A stretch of DNA of 64,000 bases from Pseudomonadota bacterium (GCA_963205315.1 CAUJIO010000082.1:1-64000), one strand, 5' to 3'; shown: positions 1 through 8,394, counted from the stretch's first letter. The notes: generated from the sequence alone by a model not told the origin. Translations and numbers: made by a program.

Positions 1-690
1 TTGGATCGCGAACGATCCGAGTCCGCCGGACGCGCCCCACACCAGCACGTTATGGCCCGGCCGCAGGATGTGTGGGCGATGGCCGAACAACATCCGGTAG
101 GCGGTGGCGAGCGTGAGCGTGTAGCAGGCGCTCTCCTCCCAAGTTAGGTGCTTGGGCCGCTCCATGAGCTGGCGATCCTGCACGCGGGCGAACTGGGCGA
201 ACGAGCCGTCCGGTGTTTCGTAGCCCCAGATGCGCTGCGAGGGCGAAAACATCGGATCGCCGCCGTTGCACTCCTCGTCGTCGCCGTCATCCTGGTTGCA
301 GTGGACGACGACCTCGTCGCCGACCTTCCAGCGTTTGACCTTGGCGCCGACCGCATAGACGATGCCCGAGGCATCGGAGCCCGCGATGTGGTAGGGATTC
401 TTGTGTCCGTCGATGGGCGAAATGGGTTTTCCCAGCGCCGCCCACACGCCATTGTAGTTGACGCCCGCCGCCATCACCAGAATCAGGCACTCGTCCTCGC
501 CGATTTTCCAGGTGGGAACCACTTCGAGCTGCATCGCCGTGTCGGGTGGCCCATGCCGCTCATGCCGGATGCACCAGGCATGCATTTTCTCCGGTACATG
601 GCCAAGCGGCGGGATCTCGCCCACGGCATAGAGATCCTTCACCGGCTGGTTGGCGTTGGCGGGCTTTGGCGTGGCGGCGGTGGCACTCAT
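1..690 (-). CDS. ccr: Crotonyl-CoA carboxylase/reductase, N-terminal part (runs off window)
   Basis: The first 230 codons are present and the frame is open to base 1, so the 3' end lies outside. The protein is a medium-chain dehydrogenase/reductase. After a short polar leader come HAWCIRHERHGPP, the GROES-like fold with MAAGVNYNGVWAALG, and the start of the nucleotide fold with VWGASGGLGSFAIQ at residues 217-230. These match crotonyl-CoA carboxylase/reductase, which converts crotonyl-CoA, CO2 and NADPH into ethylmalonyl-CoA in the cytosol. The ATG at 690 is chosen because GGGGAGA precedes it. The mutase for a later step of the same pathway lies at 2183, which supports the call. A palindromic site sits about 50 bp upstream. 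Confidence 0.93.
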   Translation of the reverse strand, partial: MSATAATPKPANANQPVKDLYAVGEIPPLGHVPEKMHAWCIRHERHGPPDTAMQLEVVPTWKIGEDECLILVMAAGVNYNGVWAALGKPISPIDGHKNPYHIAGSDASGIVYAVGAKVKRWKVGDEVVVHCNQDDGDDEECNGGDPMFSPSQRIWGYETPDGSFAQFARVQDRQLMERPKHLTWEESACYTLTLATAYRMLFGHRPHILRPGHNVLVWGASGGLGSFAIQ

Positions 691-738
691 GACAGTCTCC
701 CCTTGTCTGGGCATCAGGATAGCCGAGGCTAATCCATT

Positions 739-749
739 TTGCACCGCAA
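739..749. promoter_or_regulatory. YTGC-N3-GCAR site upstream of ccr (candidate PhaR site)
   Basis: The sequence TTGCACCGCAA is a near-perfect palindrome of the form YTGC-N3-GCAR, 49 bp upstream of the ccr start codon. The same pattern occurs in front of meaA, obgE, the helicase and phaA in this window. It resembles the CTGC-N3/4-GCAG pattern reported for PhaR in purple bacteria. That PhaR is the protein that binds here is inference. Confidence 0.45.
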
Positions 750-981
750 CAAAAGGCGAAGGCGATTGAAGACGGCGGTTTGTCGCCTCCTGCTCTGCCG
801 AAACCGCGGCGCCTTGGCGAAAATTCCCATCAAATCCAGCGAAAGATTGAGAAAATTTGAGCGTCAGGATGAAAGGTTTCGCCCACCATCGTCACATCCT
901 GCGGTTGGTTAACACCGTAAACAGAGTCATAACTTGATCACAGAAACAGCAACCCCAACGACAGGACTAAGGAGCCGCATC

Positions 982-1302
982 ATGGAATTGATCTACAGCT
1001 TCTTCGGAAATCCCCGGGACTACGCCAGCCTGTCGCCCGACCTGATGCCGCTGACGGCACTGTTTGCGCTGATCGGCGGGGTGATCCTCACGAAGTTCAC
1101 CGGGTCGTTCGGCAACCTCACGTTGCCAATGAACATTTCCGCCCTGTTTATCGGCGCCATGTCGTCCAACTGGATGCTGAAAAACGTCAAGCTGCCGGTG
1201 GAGTCGACCATCGAGGCACCGCTGATGGTGTCGATGATCGGGATGACCATCGCCTCGCTGCTGATGATCTGGTGGATTCAGGGCGACGCCGTCCGGCGCT
1301 GA
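982..1302 (+). CDS. Small conserved-looking membrane protein, unknown function
   Basis: The protein has 106 residues and two or three hydrophobic segments: LMPLTALFALIGGVIL near residue 23, an amphipathic middle, and MVSMIGMTIASLLMIWWI near the C-terminus. It is probably an inner-membrane protein. The ATG at 982 follows an AAGGAG ribosome site; an in-frame ATT at 934 lacks one and would add a polar leader. It stands alone between ccr and meaA, in the opposite orientation to ccr. I do not recognise the family, and no function is proposed. Confidence 0.7.
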   Translation: MELIYSFFGNPRDYASLSPDLMPLTALFALIGGVILTKFTGSFGNLTLPMNISALFIGAMSSNWMLKNVKLPVESTIEAPLMVSMIGMTIASLLMIWWIQGDAVRR

Positions 1303-1603
1303 AGCTCCCGGGGCGCTCTCACCCGGCACGAAAGTCTGAATTGCAGTGCAGCAATGGTCATGCTTCCATTGCTGCACCATGCTTTTTCGTGACGCGTCTC
1401 TCAATGACAAGCTCTGGTTCTTCCGCTCCAGTCTGTCCATGATCCGGTCCATGTATTGCCATTGCTGGTGCGAACGGAGAACGGCAAAGTCCGCGATTGG
1501 CTTCGCGCAACGTGTTGCATTTGGCCGCGGCATTCACCGATTTCTGGAAAGCGCGGGAGCGCCGGTTGCTACGGCATATGCCCGCACCGGAATGAACGCG
1601 GAC
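1303..1603. other. Intergenic region, no supported gene
   Basis: This 301-bp stretch separates two convergent small genes. A cysteine-rich 92-codon frame crosses it but lacks a ribosome site and has atypical composition. The only structure I see is the hairpin at 1347-1376 with an overlapping YTGC-N3-GCAG site at 1341-1351. Confidence 0.6.
1341..1376. promoter_or_regulatory. Hairpin with 11-bp perfect arms and an overlapping YTGC-N3-GCAG site
   Basis: TGCAGCAATGG (1347-1357) is repeated as its exact reverse complement at 1366-1376 around an 8-nt loop. TTGCAGTGCAG at 1341-1351 fits the same palindrome class seen near ccr and meaA. A run of five T begins six bases after the hairpin, so it might act as a weak terminator for the small membrane gene at 982. 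It could instead be a double binding site. Nothing else in the region decides between these. Confidence 0.45.
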
Positions 1604-2002
1604 TTAGTTCATCGGAACGGCTGACTTGATGAATTTGCCGCCTTCAGTGCTGATTTCAACAAGGCCGGAAACCAGCGGCTTACCCAAGGTCGCTGTCACT
1701 GTCGCTTGACATGTCAGGGCAGCATTCGCAGTAAAGCTATAAACGAGAGAACACTGCTTCTGACTTTGAAGTGTGGTGCAGTTGTCGAACACTTTCGTCA
1801 ATGTCGCGCTGTTGTTGGTTGTGAGAACCTTGGCTGAAAAAGTAACGGGCGAGGTGCCAGCGTTGTAGAACCGGCACGCGATTTGTGAGTCGACAAGACC
1901 GTTTCCGCCGAACACGGGGCCACCAACCAGAGTTTTGGCATCGGCGGTGACGCCGAAGCCAACTAGAATTGCCAGTGCGGCGAAGGGTAAAGACGAATTC
2001 AT
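1604..2002 (-). CDS. Secreted small protein, unknown function
   Basis: The protein has 132 residues and begins with a clear Sec signal peptide: MNSSLPFAALAILVGFGVTADA, with cleavage likely after ADA. The mature part is about 110 residues with four cysteines (residues 43, 74, 87 and 97), which could form two periplasmic disulphides. Its many Thr/Ser/Val residues suggest a beta-rich fold. The start is supported by AGGAG about seven bases upstream. It lies between ccr and meaA but shows no link to that pathway. I do not recognise the family. Confidence 0.75.
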   Translation of the reverse strand: MNSSLPFAALAILVGFGVTADAKTLVGGPVFGGNGLVDSQIACRFYNAGTSPVTFSAKVLTTNNSATLTKVFDNCTTLQSQKQCSLVYSFTANAALTCQATVTATLGKPLVSGLVEISTEGGKFIKSAVPMN

Positions 2003-2158
2003 TTCAATCTCCTGCTTAGCTTGATAGGCGCGGCGCTGGTTTTGTTCGCCAGCGCGTCAGTCAGGCTGTCAGAGTGAACCGGCGTTCGCGTCCTTCATTT
2101 GAATGACCAGAGAGGCGTGCGAAAAATATTGCCGTGCGCCGGGCGGCATGCTTCCATG

Positions 2159-2169
2159 CTGCATTGCAA
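2159..2169. promoter_or_regulatory. YTGC-N3-GCAR site upstream of meaA (candidate PhaR site)
   Basis: CTGCATTGCAA lies only 14 bp before the meaA start codon. The wider 15-base context at 2156-2170 matches the site in front of obgE (12328-12342) at 14 of 15 positions. The position suggests repression by blocking transcription or initiation, if a protein binds it. The PhaR assignment is inference. Confidence 0.45.
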
Positions 2170-2182
2170 CAGAGATCTTTCT

Positions 2183-4162
2183 ATGACCACCGACAAGCCC
2201 TGGCTCTTCCGCACCTATGCCGGTCACTCGACCGCATCCGACTCCAACGCGCTGTTCCGAACCAATCTGGCCAAGGGCCAGACGGGCCTGTCGGTGGCCT
2301 TCGATCTTCCAACCCAGACCGGCTATGATTCCGACCATGTGCTGGCCCGGGGCGAGGTCGGCAAGGTCGGCGTGCCGGTCTCGCATATCGGCGACATGCG
2401 GACGCTGTTCGAGGCCATTCCGCTGGCCACCATGAATACGTCGATGACCATCAACGCCACAGCGGCCTGGCTGCTGGCGCTCTACGTGGCAGTGGCTGAC
2501 GAACAGGGCGCACCCCGCACGTCCCTCTCCGGCACGACCCAGAACGACATCATCAAGGAATATCTGTCGCGCGGCACCTATGTGTTCCCGCCTGCACCAT
2601 CGATGCGGCTGATCACCGACACCATCGCGTTCTCCAACGCCGAATTGCCCAAATGGAATCCGATGAACGTCTGCTCCTATCACTTGCAGGAGGCGGGCGC
2701 GACGCCGGTGCAGGAACTTTCGTTTGCGCTGGCAACAGCAATCACCGTTCTCGATGGCGTGAAGGCCAGCGGTGCCGTTGCGGAACAGGACTTCCCGCAG
2801 GTGTTCGGGCAGATCTCGTTCTTCGTCAACGCCGGCATCCGTTTTGTCACCGAATTGTGCAAGATGCGCGCCTTCACCGAACTCTGGGACGAGATCGGCC
2901 GCGAGCGTTACGGCATCGCCGAAGACAAGTACCGCCGCTTCCGCTATGGCGTGCAGGTGAACTCGCTGGGGCTCACCGAGCAACAGCCCGAGAACAACGT
3001 CTATCGGATCCTGCTCGAGATGCTGGCCGTGGTGCTGTCGAAAAATGCCCGCGCCCGCGCCGTGCAGTTGCCCGCCTGGAACGAGGCGCTGGGCTTGCCC
3101 CGCGCCTGGGACCAGCAATGGTCGCTGCGCATGCAGCAGGTGGTGGCCTTTGAAACCGACCTGCTCGAATATGGCGACATCTTCGATGGCTCTTCGGAAA
3201 TCACCGCAAAGGTCGAGGCCTTGAAGGCTGAAGCCCGCATCGAGCTGGCCAAGGTGCAGAGCCTGGGCGGCGGCACCTCCGAAACGGTGATCGCCTATAT
3301 GAAGCAGGCGCTGGTCGCCAGCAACACGGCGCGGCTACGCGCCATCGAAAGCGGCGAGACCAAGATCGTCGGCGTCAACGCCTTCACCACCACCGAGGCC
3401 TCGCCGCTGTCGGGCGGTGACGGCGAACAGATCATGACGGTGAAGGACAATGTCGAATACGAACAGATCGAGCGGCTGAAGGCATGGCGGCAAGGACGCG
3501 ATGGCAAGGCCGTCGCTTCTGCATTGGACGCCTTGCGCCGCGCGGCAGCCGAAGGCCGCAACATCATGGAGCCCTCGATCGCCTGCGCCAAGCTGGGCGT
3601 CACCACTGGCGAATGGGGCGCAACGCTGCGTGATGTATTCGGCGAATATCGCGCGCCGACTGGCGTCGCGCTGGTAATGACCTCGGATGCCGATGCGAAG
3701 ATCGGCGACATCCGCGCGCGCGTAAAGGCATTGGCCGCGAGGCTTGGCGAAACGCCGCGCTTCCTGATGGGCAAGCCCGGCCTTGACGGCCACTCCAATG
3801 GCGCCGAGCAGATTGCCGTGCGGGCAGCCGACGTGGGGCTCGAGGTGATCTATGACGGCATCCGCGTGACGCCCGAGCAACTTGTGAAGACGGTGGCCGA
3901 GAAACGCGTGCACATCCTCGGCCTGTCGATACTTTCGGGCAGCCACGTGCCCTTGATCCGCGAGGTGATGCAGCGTCTGCGCGCCGCAGGATTGGCCCAC
4001 GTTCCGGTGGTGGCCGGCGGCATAATCCCGGCAGATGACATCAACGTGCTGAAGCAACTGGGCGTCGCCGCGGTCTATACGCCCAGAGACTTCGACTTGA
4101 ATCGCATCGTCAGCGATCTGGTCGAACAGATCGAGAAGACGGCGGATGACCGCGTTGCCTGA
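2183..4162 (+). CDS. meaA: Ethylmalonyl-CoA mutase, B12-dependent
   Basis: The 659-residue protein has the full methylmalonyl-CoA mutase architecture in one chain. A TIM-barrel catalytic half begins KPWLFRTYAGH and includes GLSVAFDLPTQTGYDSDH. The C-terminal cobalamin domain carries the base-off motif D535-x-H537-x-x-G540 (GLDGHSNGAEQ). Overall sequence and proximity to ccr favour ethylmalonyl-CoA mutase (Ecm/MeaA), which turns (2R)-ethylmalonyl-CoA into (2S)-methylsuccinyl-CoA, over methylmalonyl-CoA mutase. I place the start at 2183 (MTTDKPW), because the 28 codons upstream look non-coding and contain the palindrome at 2159. The exact substrate cannot be proven from sequence alone. Confidence 0.92.
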   Translation: MTTDKPWLFRTYAGHSTASDSNALFRTNLAKGQTGLSVAFDLPTQTGYDSDHVLARGEVGKVGVPVSHIGDMRTLFEAIPLATMNTSMTINATAAWLLALYVAVADEQGAPRTSLSGTTQNDIIKEYLSRGTYVFPPAPSMRLITDTIAFSNAELPKWNPMNVCSYHLQEAGATPVQELSFALATAITVLDGVKASGAVAEQDFPQVFGQISFFVNAGIRFVTELCKMRAFTELWDEIGRERYGIAEDKYRRFRYGVQVNSLGLTEQQPENNVYRILLEMLAVVLSKNARARAVQLPAWNEALGLPRAWDQQWSLRMQQVVAFETDLLEYGDIFDGSSEITAKVEALKAEARIELAKVQSLGGGTSETVIAYMKQALVASNTARLRAIESGETKIVGVNAFTTTEASPLSGGDGEQIMTVKDNVEYEQIERLKAWRQGRDGKAVASALDALRRAAAEGRNIMEPSIACAKLGVTTGEWGATLRDVFGEYRAPTGVALVMTSDADAKIGDIRARVKALAARLGETPRFLMGKPGLDGHSNGAEQIAVRAADVGLEVIYDGIRVTPEQLVKTVAEKRVHILGLSILSGSHVPLIREVMQRLRAAGLAHVPVVAGGIIPADDINVLKQLGVAAVYTPRDFDLNRIVSDLVEQIEKTADDRVA

Positions 4163-4272
4163 GGCAGCGGCGTTGATCTTAAGCAAGGAATGACGTCCCC
4201 ATTCGTGCATGAATGGCCCAGATACAAGCTCCGCCGCTGGACGGACAGCGGCGGTCAATCCGGGATTTCACG

Positions 4273-6162
4273 ATGCCAGTCACCATCACCTATTCCTTCA
4301 GCGATCTGGGCGATCTCTATCCGCAGCCAACTGCCATGTCGGCAGGACCCGACGCCGTCACGTTGAGCGATGGATCGATCCTCGTGGCCGCGAGCGACAC
4401 GCCCGTGTCAGCCGCCTCGATCTTCTCAACCGATGGTGTGGAGACTCTGGCGCTGTCGGCCCTGCCCTACAGCCGCCCCGCCGTTGCGGCATTGGCCAGT
4501 GGCGGCTTCGCTATGGCGGGCTTCGACAACGGCAATCTGGTCATCACGGGCTATGGCCCCACCGGCACGGTGAACTTCAGTGCCACGCGCGATTTTGCCT
4601 ATGACTTCAGCAATGCCGACATCGTGCAATTGACCGGCGGCCATGTCGTGACCGTATGCCAGGCCGACTATGACACGGACAACGATGACTATGACATCTA
4701 CGTGGACATTCGCAGTGCCACGGGTTCGGGCGATACGTTCATCGGCCTCGCCACCGACAAGGCATCCGACACCAACCCTTGCGCCGCGGCCCTGGCCGAC
4801 GGCAATGTGGCGATCGCCTGGACGCACTGGAACGCCGTGACCGCCAGCAGCGAAGTGGTGTTCGTCATCTATGACGAGGACGGCAACGAAGTGAAGGCCC
4901 AGACTGTGGCCGATGGCACCGGCACACAGAACAGCGACGTCAGCATCGTCGCGACCCCAACCGGCTTCGTGCTGGCCTATACCGACAACGAGGCGGACGG
5001 CACGCACACCGACATCGGCCTTGCGGCTTTCAACATGGCCGGAGATTTCCGCGGACACGCACTGATCGACAATGCCGGCCTCAACGACAGCCATGCGGCG
5101 CTGACCACGGTATCCGGCAATCTTCTCGCCCTGACGCGGAGCGTGTTCAATGGCGACAACGATATCTATCTCGATCTGATCGATGCCACGACGTTGGAAC
5201 AGGTCGCCACCCGCACCGTGGTGACAGGTCCGCTCGGCACGCAGCAGGACGCCTCGACGGTGACCACCGCAGCGCTGGGCCATATCGCGGTGTTCTGGCA
5301 GGACATCGGCTTCCTGCATGACGAGATCAATGGCACGCTGTTGCAGGCCAACCGCAATGCCGTGGGCACCGATGGAGACGATGTCATCACCGGCGACGAT
5401 TTGTGCGACAGCTTCTCGGGCGGCGAAGGCGACGATGTGCTGGTGGGCGCCGCCAATGTCGATTCGCTCAATGGCCAGGACGGTGACGACACACTGGTCG
5501 GCGGTGGCGGACTCGACATGCTGATGGGCGGCAATGGCAACGACGTGTTGAATGGCGGTGCAGGCAATGACTACGCCGAGGGTGGTGCCGGCGCCGACAT
5601 TCTCTCCGGTGGACGCGGTATCGACGTACTCAGCTATGCCGGATCTGCAAAGGGCGTGACGGTCAACCTGGACCTGGGCATCGCCAAGGGCGGCGACGCC
5701 GGGGGCGATCTCTTCACCGGCTTCGAAACGCTGCAGGGCAGTGCCTATGCCGACACATTGACGGGCGACAGGCTTGCCAACCGCATCTTCGGCGGCAACG
5801 GCCTCGACACGCTCACCGGCGGCGCTGGCCGCGACAGCTTCGTGTTCGAAGCGATTGCCACCTCTGGCACCGGCACGCCTGATGTCATCAACGACTTCCG
5901 GCTGGACACAGCGGCCGGAACGGGCTTTGTCGACCGCATCGACGTGAGCTTCATTGACGCGGCCGCATCGACCGGCACGGACGATGCGTTCACCTTCATC
6001 GGAGCTGCGAACTTTACCGCCGAGGGCCAGATCCGCGCCCTGCAGATCGGCGCCGACACGCTGCTCAAGTTCAACACGCAGGGCACCTCCGGTACCGAGA
6101 TGGAGATCCTGCTCAAGAACGTGACGGCGGCGGCGCTGGGGGACGTGGACTTCATCTTGTAA
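4273..6162 (+). CDS. RTX calcium-binding repeat protein, probably secreted by a type I system
   Basis: The 629-residue protein has two parts. The first about 360 residues are acidic and form repeated beta-type units of roughly 45-60 residues (patterns such as SILVAASD and GNVAIAWT), suggestive of a propeller. Residues of about 365-530 carry glycine/aspartate nonapeptides (GGEGDDVL, GGNGNDVL, GGAGNDYA, GGAGRDSF), typical of Ca2+-binding parallel beta rolls. The last about 90 residues resemble the serralysin C-terminal region that serves type I export. There is no Sec signal and no HEXXH protease motif. No ABC exporter genes are nearby. ATG at 4273 is preferred; an in-frame ATG at 4213 is possible. 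Confidence 0.85.
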   Translation: MPVTITYSFSDLGDLYPQPTAMSAGPDAVTLSDGSILVAASDTPVSAASIFSTDGVETLALSALPYSRPAVAALASGGFAMAGFDNGNLVITGYGPTGTVNFSATRDFAYDFSNADIVQLTGGHVVTVCQADYDTDNDDYDIYVDIRSATGSGDTFIGLATDKASDTNPCAAALADGNVAIAWTHWNAVTASSEVVFVIYDEDGNEVKAQTVADGTGTQNSDVSIVATPTGFVLAYTDNEADGTHTDIGLAAFNMAGDFRGHALIDNAGLNDSHAALTTVSGNLLALTRSVFNGDNDIYLDLIDATTLEQVATRTVVTGPLGTQQDASTVTTAALGHIAVFWQDIGFLHDEINGTLLQANRNAVGTDGDDVITGDDLCDSFSGGEGDDVLVGAANVDSLNGQDGDDTLVGGGGLDMLMGGNGNDVLNGGAGNDYAEGGAGADILSGGRGIDVLSYAGSAKGVTVNLDLGIAKGGDAGGDLFTGFETLQGSAYADTLTGDRLANRIFGGNGLDTLTGGAGRDSFVFEAIATSGTGTPDVINDFRLDTAAGTGFVDRIDVSFIDAAASTGTDDAFTFIGAANFTAEGQIRALQIGADTLLKFNTQGTSGTEMEILLKNVTAAALGDVDFIL

Positions 6163-6213
6163 GTCCATCGCCTTGCGCGCATCCCGCGGCCAGGCCACAC
6201 GGGCGGCGCTTGG

Positions 6214-7122
6214 TTACCTGCAGAAGCTTTCTGCCGATGACGACTTGCACGCCTTGGCAGAGATGACGCGCTCGACATTGGCAGTGTCGGTCACCAGCTT
6301 GAGCTGTTTGCGCCGCTTGAAGTCATAGAACATCATCGAGGCGAAAGGCGTCTTGTCCATATCGGACACGACATCGCGCGAGATACCCATGGTGGTGAGG
6401 TAGCCCGAGATCATGTTGCGCACGACTCCGTCCCAGGCGGGGTCTCTCCTGGCGGGCGCGGCAGCGACTTTGCCATCCGGACCCGGCAACTCGTATCCCC
6501 AATGATGGACGCCGACCGCCGCATCGATGCCAGCCAGCCGCCGCACACCACCGGCGAGGATCAGCGGACAAGCCGAGAGGCAGACCGCTCCGCGTGACAG
6601 CAATTGTCCGCGATAGGCGCCATCAGCCGCAGGCGCGCTGCATTTCGCCTTGAACGGCCCGCAGCCGGAATACAGTGTTTGCCCGACGGCAACATCGACA
6701 CTCCGTGCACGGAGAAAATGCCCGATCTGCAGTGCCGCGATGATATTGCCGCCGCTGGAATGCAGGATCACCGGGCTGGGCTTTCCGCCGTTGCGCTGTT
6801 TCGCGCGCTCGTAAACCTCGGCGATCAGCTTCGGCGTTTCGCCTGTGATCATGCCTTCCGCCATGATCCATTCCGGGCACGAGGTCTCGCAGCCCTTTTC
6901 GCTGCTGCGCACGATGACGACCTGCATCGGCTGGTCAAACGCCGGCTTGGACTCGCCCTTGCGTTGGGCTGGCGGCTTTGCCGTTTTCGTCTTGACGAGA
7001 AGATTGGCGGGGGCAGTTTCTGACGGCAAAGAGAGCCTGTCCCCGCTAAACGCCGGAACGGCGAGCCATAAGGCCGTCAATACCATCGTCAGGCCGCGCA
7101 GCATCCCGCTTGCTCTTGTCAT
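6214..7122 (-). CDS. Secreted ClpP/crotonase-fold protein (COG3904-like), unknown function
   Basis: The 302-residue protein starts with a signal peptide (MLRGLTMVLTALWLAVPAFS). The core has features of periplasmic ClpP-like proteins: VILHSSGGNIIAALQIGHFLRA (the oxyanion-loop-like region), then GAVCLSACPLILAGGVRRL, where Ser and Cys follow a pattern close to the SACxxA motif of this group, and VGVHHWGYE. Several cysteines probably form disulphides. Such proteins are exported and poorly characterised; peptidase activity is not shown. The start at 7122 has no good ribosome site, and ATG codons at 7104 and 7086 are alternatives. The mobile element begins 52 bp upstream and may have separated the gene from its promoter. 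Confidence 0.75.
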   Translation of the reverse strand: MTRASGMLRGLTMVLTALWLAVPAFSGDRLSLPSETAPANLLVKTKTAKPPAQRKGESKPAFDQPMQVVIVRSSEKGCETSCPEWIMAEGMITGETPKLIAEVYERAKQRNGGKPSPVILHSSGGNIIAALQIGHFLRARSVDVAVGQTLYSGCGPFKAKCSAPAADGAYRGQLLSRGAVCLSACPLILAGGVRRLAGIDAAVGVHHWGYELPGPDGKVAAAPARRDPAWDGVVRNMISGYLTTMGISRDVVSDMDKTPFASMMFYDFKRRKQLKLVTDTANVERVISAKACKSSSAESFCR

Positions 7123-7166
7123 GGACGCGAGGAGAACACCAAGTCATGGCCGTTTCAAGCCCATGC

Positions 7167-7174
7167 CCCAATTC
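7167..7174. repeat. Target site duplication, left copy
   Basis: CCCAATTC directly precedes the left inverted repeat and is repeated directly after the right one (9786-9793). Eight base pairs is within the range made by IS1-type elements. Confidence 0.92.
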
Positions 7175-7193
7175 GGTAGTGTCTCAGTTTGAA
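7175..7193 (+). repeat. Left terminal inverted repeat of the mobile element
   Basis: Nineteen bases identical to the reverse complement of 9767-9785. Similarity ends abruptly inward of base 19. Confidence 0.92.
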
Positions 7194-7370
7194 AGATGCG
7201 GCCCTTGAATAGCGCGCGCTCGATCACGATATCCAAACTATTCTCAAAAATAGCAGGGTTTGGGCAACGGTTCCGTGCGACTCTTAAGGGGTTGCGCGGG
7301 GTGCAACGTGCCGGTAACGTCAACCGTACCACCACGGGAGGCGTCCGGCCTGAGTCGGACGAGGTGCAAT

Positions 7371-7592
7371 ATGCCACGAGGACCACAAGGCCAGAAGAGG
7401 CCAGCGGATGTGATCGGAGCCGCCGTCATGGTGGCCAGGATCGCAACGGGCGAAATTACGGAAGAACTGAAACCCAAGTCAGGCCGGACCAAGAGCGGTA
7501 AGGCTGGATCGCTGGCGCGCGCCAAGTCGCTGACAGCAGAGGAGCGTTCCGAGATCGCCAAGAAGGCTGCAAGGGCGAGGTGGGAATCATGA
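7371..7592 (+). CDS. Small basic protein in mobile element, possible nucleic-acid binder
   Basis: The protein has 73 residues and starts MPRGPQGQKRPADVIGAAV, followed by VARIATGEI, a Lys/Ser-rich linker, and a C-terminal helix LTAEERSEIAKKAARARW. Short proteins of this pattern are common in Alphaproteobacteria and are often labelled RNA-binding, but I know of no proven function. GAGG lies at a good distance from the ATG at 7371. The stop overlaps the start of the Panacea gene as ATGA, so the two are almost certainly translated together. It could be a regulator, or a partner of the downstream proteins. Confidence 0.75.
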   Translation: MPRGPQGQKRPADVIGAAVMVARIATGEITEELKPKSGRTKSGKAGSLARAKSLTAEERSEIAKKAARARWES

Positions 7593-8047
7593 CAGCGCGG
7601 CTTGATTCCGTCTGCAAAGTGATTTGCCAGGAGGGTGGCTGGAAAGTTTCGAACTTGCAGCTCCAGAAAATATTGTATGTCTCGCAGATGCTATATATGG
7701 GGCAGAATGATGGGAAAAGGCTTGTAGACGCGAATTTTGAGGCTTGGGATTATGGACCTGTTGAACCTAGCCTTTATCGAAAAGTTCGGATGTTCGGAGG
7801 CCGTCCCATTGAAGACGTATTTTATGAAGCCCGCCCGTTCAAAGATGATGACACCAGACTCGCCTTTATAAAGGATGGGTGCGCTGCGTTGTTGCCTTTG
7901 AGGCCGGGGCAATTGGTCGATATTACTCATTGGTCAAAGGGAGCATGGGCGAATAATTATGTCCCAGGAATTAGGGGAATCAAAATCCCAGACCAGGATA
8001 TCATTGCCGAGTATCGGAAAAGGGACGAAGCAGAAATTCCCAGTTGA
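7589..8047 (+). CDS. Panacea (DUF4065/SocA-like) domain protein, candidate antitoxin
   Basis: The 152-residue protein shows the DUF4065/SocA pattern: LQLQKILYVSQMLYM near residue 22, FEAWDYGPVEPSLYRKV at 51-67, and a C-terminal ITHWSKGAWANNYVPG with a closing helix. The domain is known from the SocA antitoxin of Caulobacter, phage genes, and the PanA antitoxins that neutralise many unrelated toxins. The ATG at 7589 overlaps the stop of the upstream gene; a GTG three codons earlier is the alternative. The downstream membrane gene starts 89 bp before this gene ends. Context inside a mobile element fits an addiction module, but that function is inferred. Confidence 0.85.
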   Translation: MTARLDSVCKVICQEGGWKVSNLQLQKILYVSQMLYMGQNDGKRLVDANFEAWDYGPVEPSLYRKVRMFGGRPIEDVFYEARPFKDDDTRLAFIKDGCAALLPLRPGQLVDITHWSKGAWANNYVPGIRGIKIPDQDIIAEYRKRDEAEIPS

Positions 8048-8351
8048 TCTTGCTCAGTCTCCGGATGAGTTGAACCCTGTTGAAAAGGCTGCGGCTGAGT
8101 TAGGGCAACAGCTAGAGACCATCAAGACTGAGCGCAAACAGGAACGATATTTCTGGATTTTTTGCGTCGTTGCGCTCCTCAATGTGATCGTGATCTCTTT
8201 CGCTCCCGTGCTGGCAAGTGGAACATTTCTTATTTTTTCTTTGATAGCGCTGATAGGTCTGGCCAGTTGGTTGGAAGTTCCATGGATTGTACGACACCTA
8301 GAAAGGTGGCTTGATCGCACCCATAATGCAAAGCCAGGCGAAACAGAATGA
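7959..8351 (+). CDS. Two-helix membrane protein overlapping the Panacea gene, candidate toxin
   Basis: The 130-residue protein has a polar N-terminal region with a charged helix (LNPVEKAAAELGQQLETIKTERKQER, about residues 38-63). Two close membrane segments follow (FWIFCVVALLNVIVISFAPVLA and GTFLIFSLIALIGLASWL). A short basic tail ends the protein. The ATG at 7959 lies inside the Panacea gene, giving an 89-bp overlap in another frame. A later GTT or TTG start would shorten the overlap but lacks a ribosome site. Membrane-active toxins are one class paired with Panacea antitoxins, so this is the best toxin candidate of the module. No homologue is recognised. Confidence 0.65.
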   Translation: MSQELGESKSQTRISLPSIGKGTKQKFPVDLAQSPDELNPVEKAAAELGQQLETIKTERKQERYFWIFCVVALLNVIVISFAPVLASGTFLIFSLIALIGLASWLEVPWIVRHLERWLDRTHNAKPGETE

Positions 8352-8394
8352 ACTGTATGCTTGATATCTTGATTCGCTGATATATCTTAGGGGC

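Noticed and set aside
1346-1624. 92-codon Cys-rich frame between two small genes
   Set aside because: Overlaps the hairpin and the end of the neighbouring gene, has no ribosome site and an odd composition.
2069-3118. 349-codon frame opposite meaA
   Set aside because: Shadow of a conserved mutase.
2183-4162. meaA as methylmalonyl-CoA mutase
   Set aside because: Single-chain form and closeness to ccr favour ethylmalonyl-CoA mutase; a methylmalonyl-CoA mutase would usually neighbour meaB or mcmA/B genes, none of which is seen.
4426-6198. 590-codon open frame opposite the RTX gene
   Set aside because: It mirrors the Gly/Asp-rich coding strand codon by codon, has no domain and no ribosome site.
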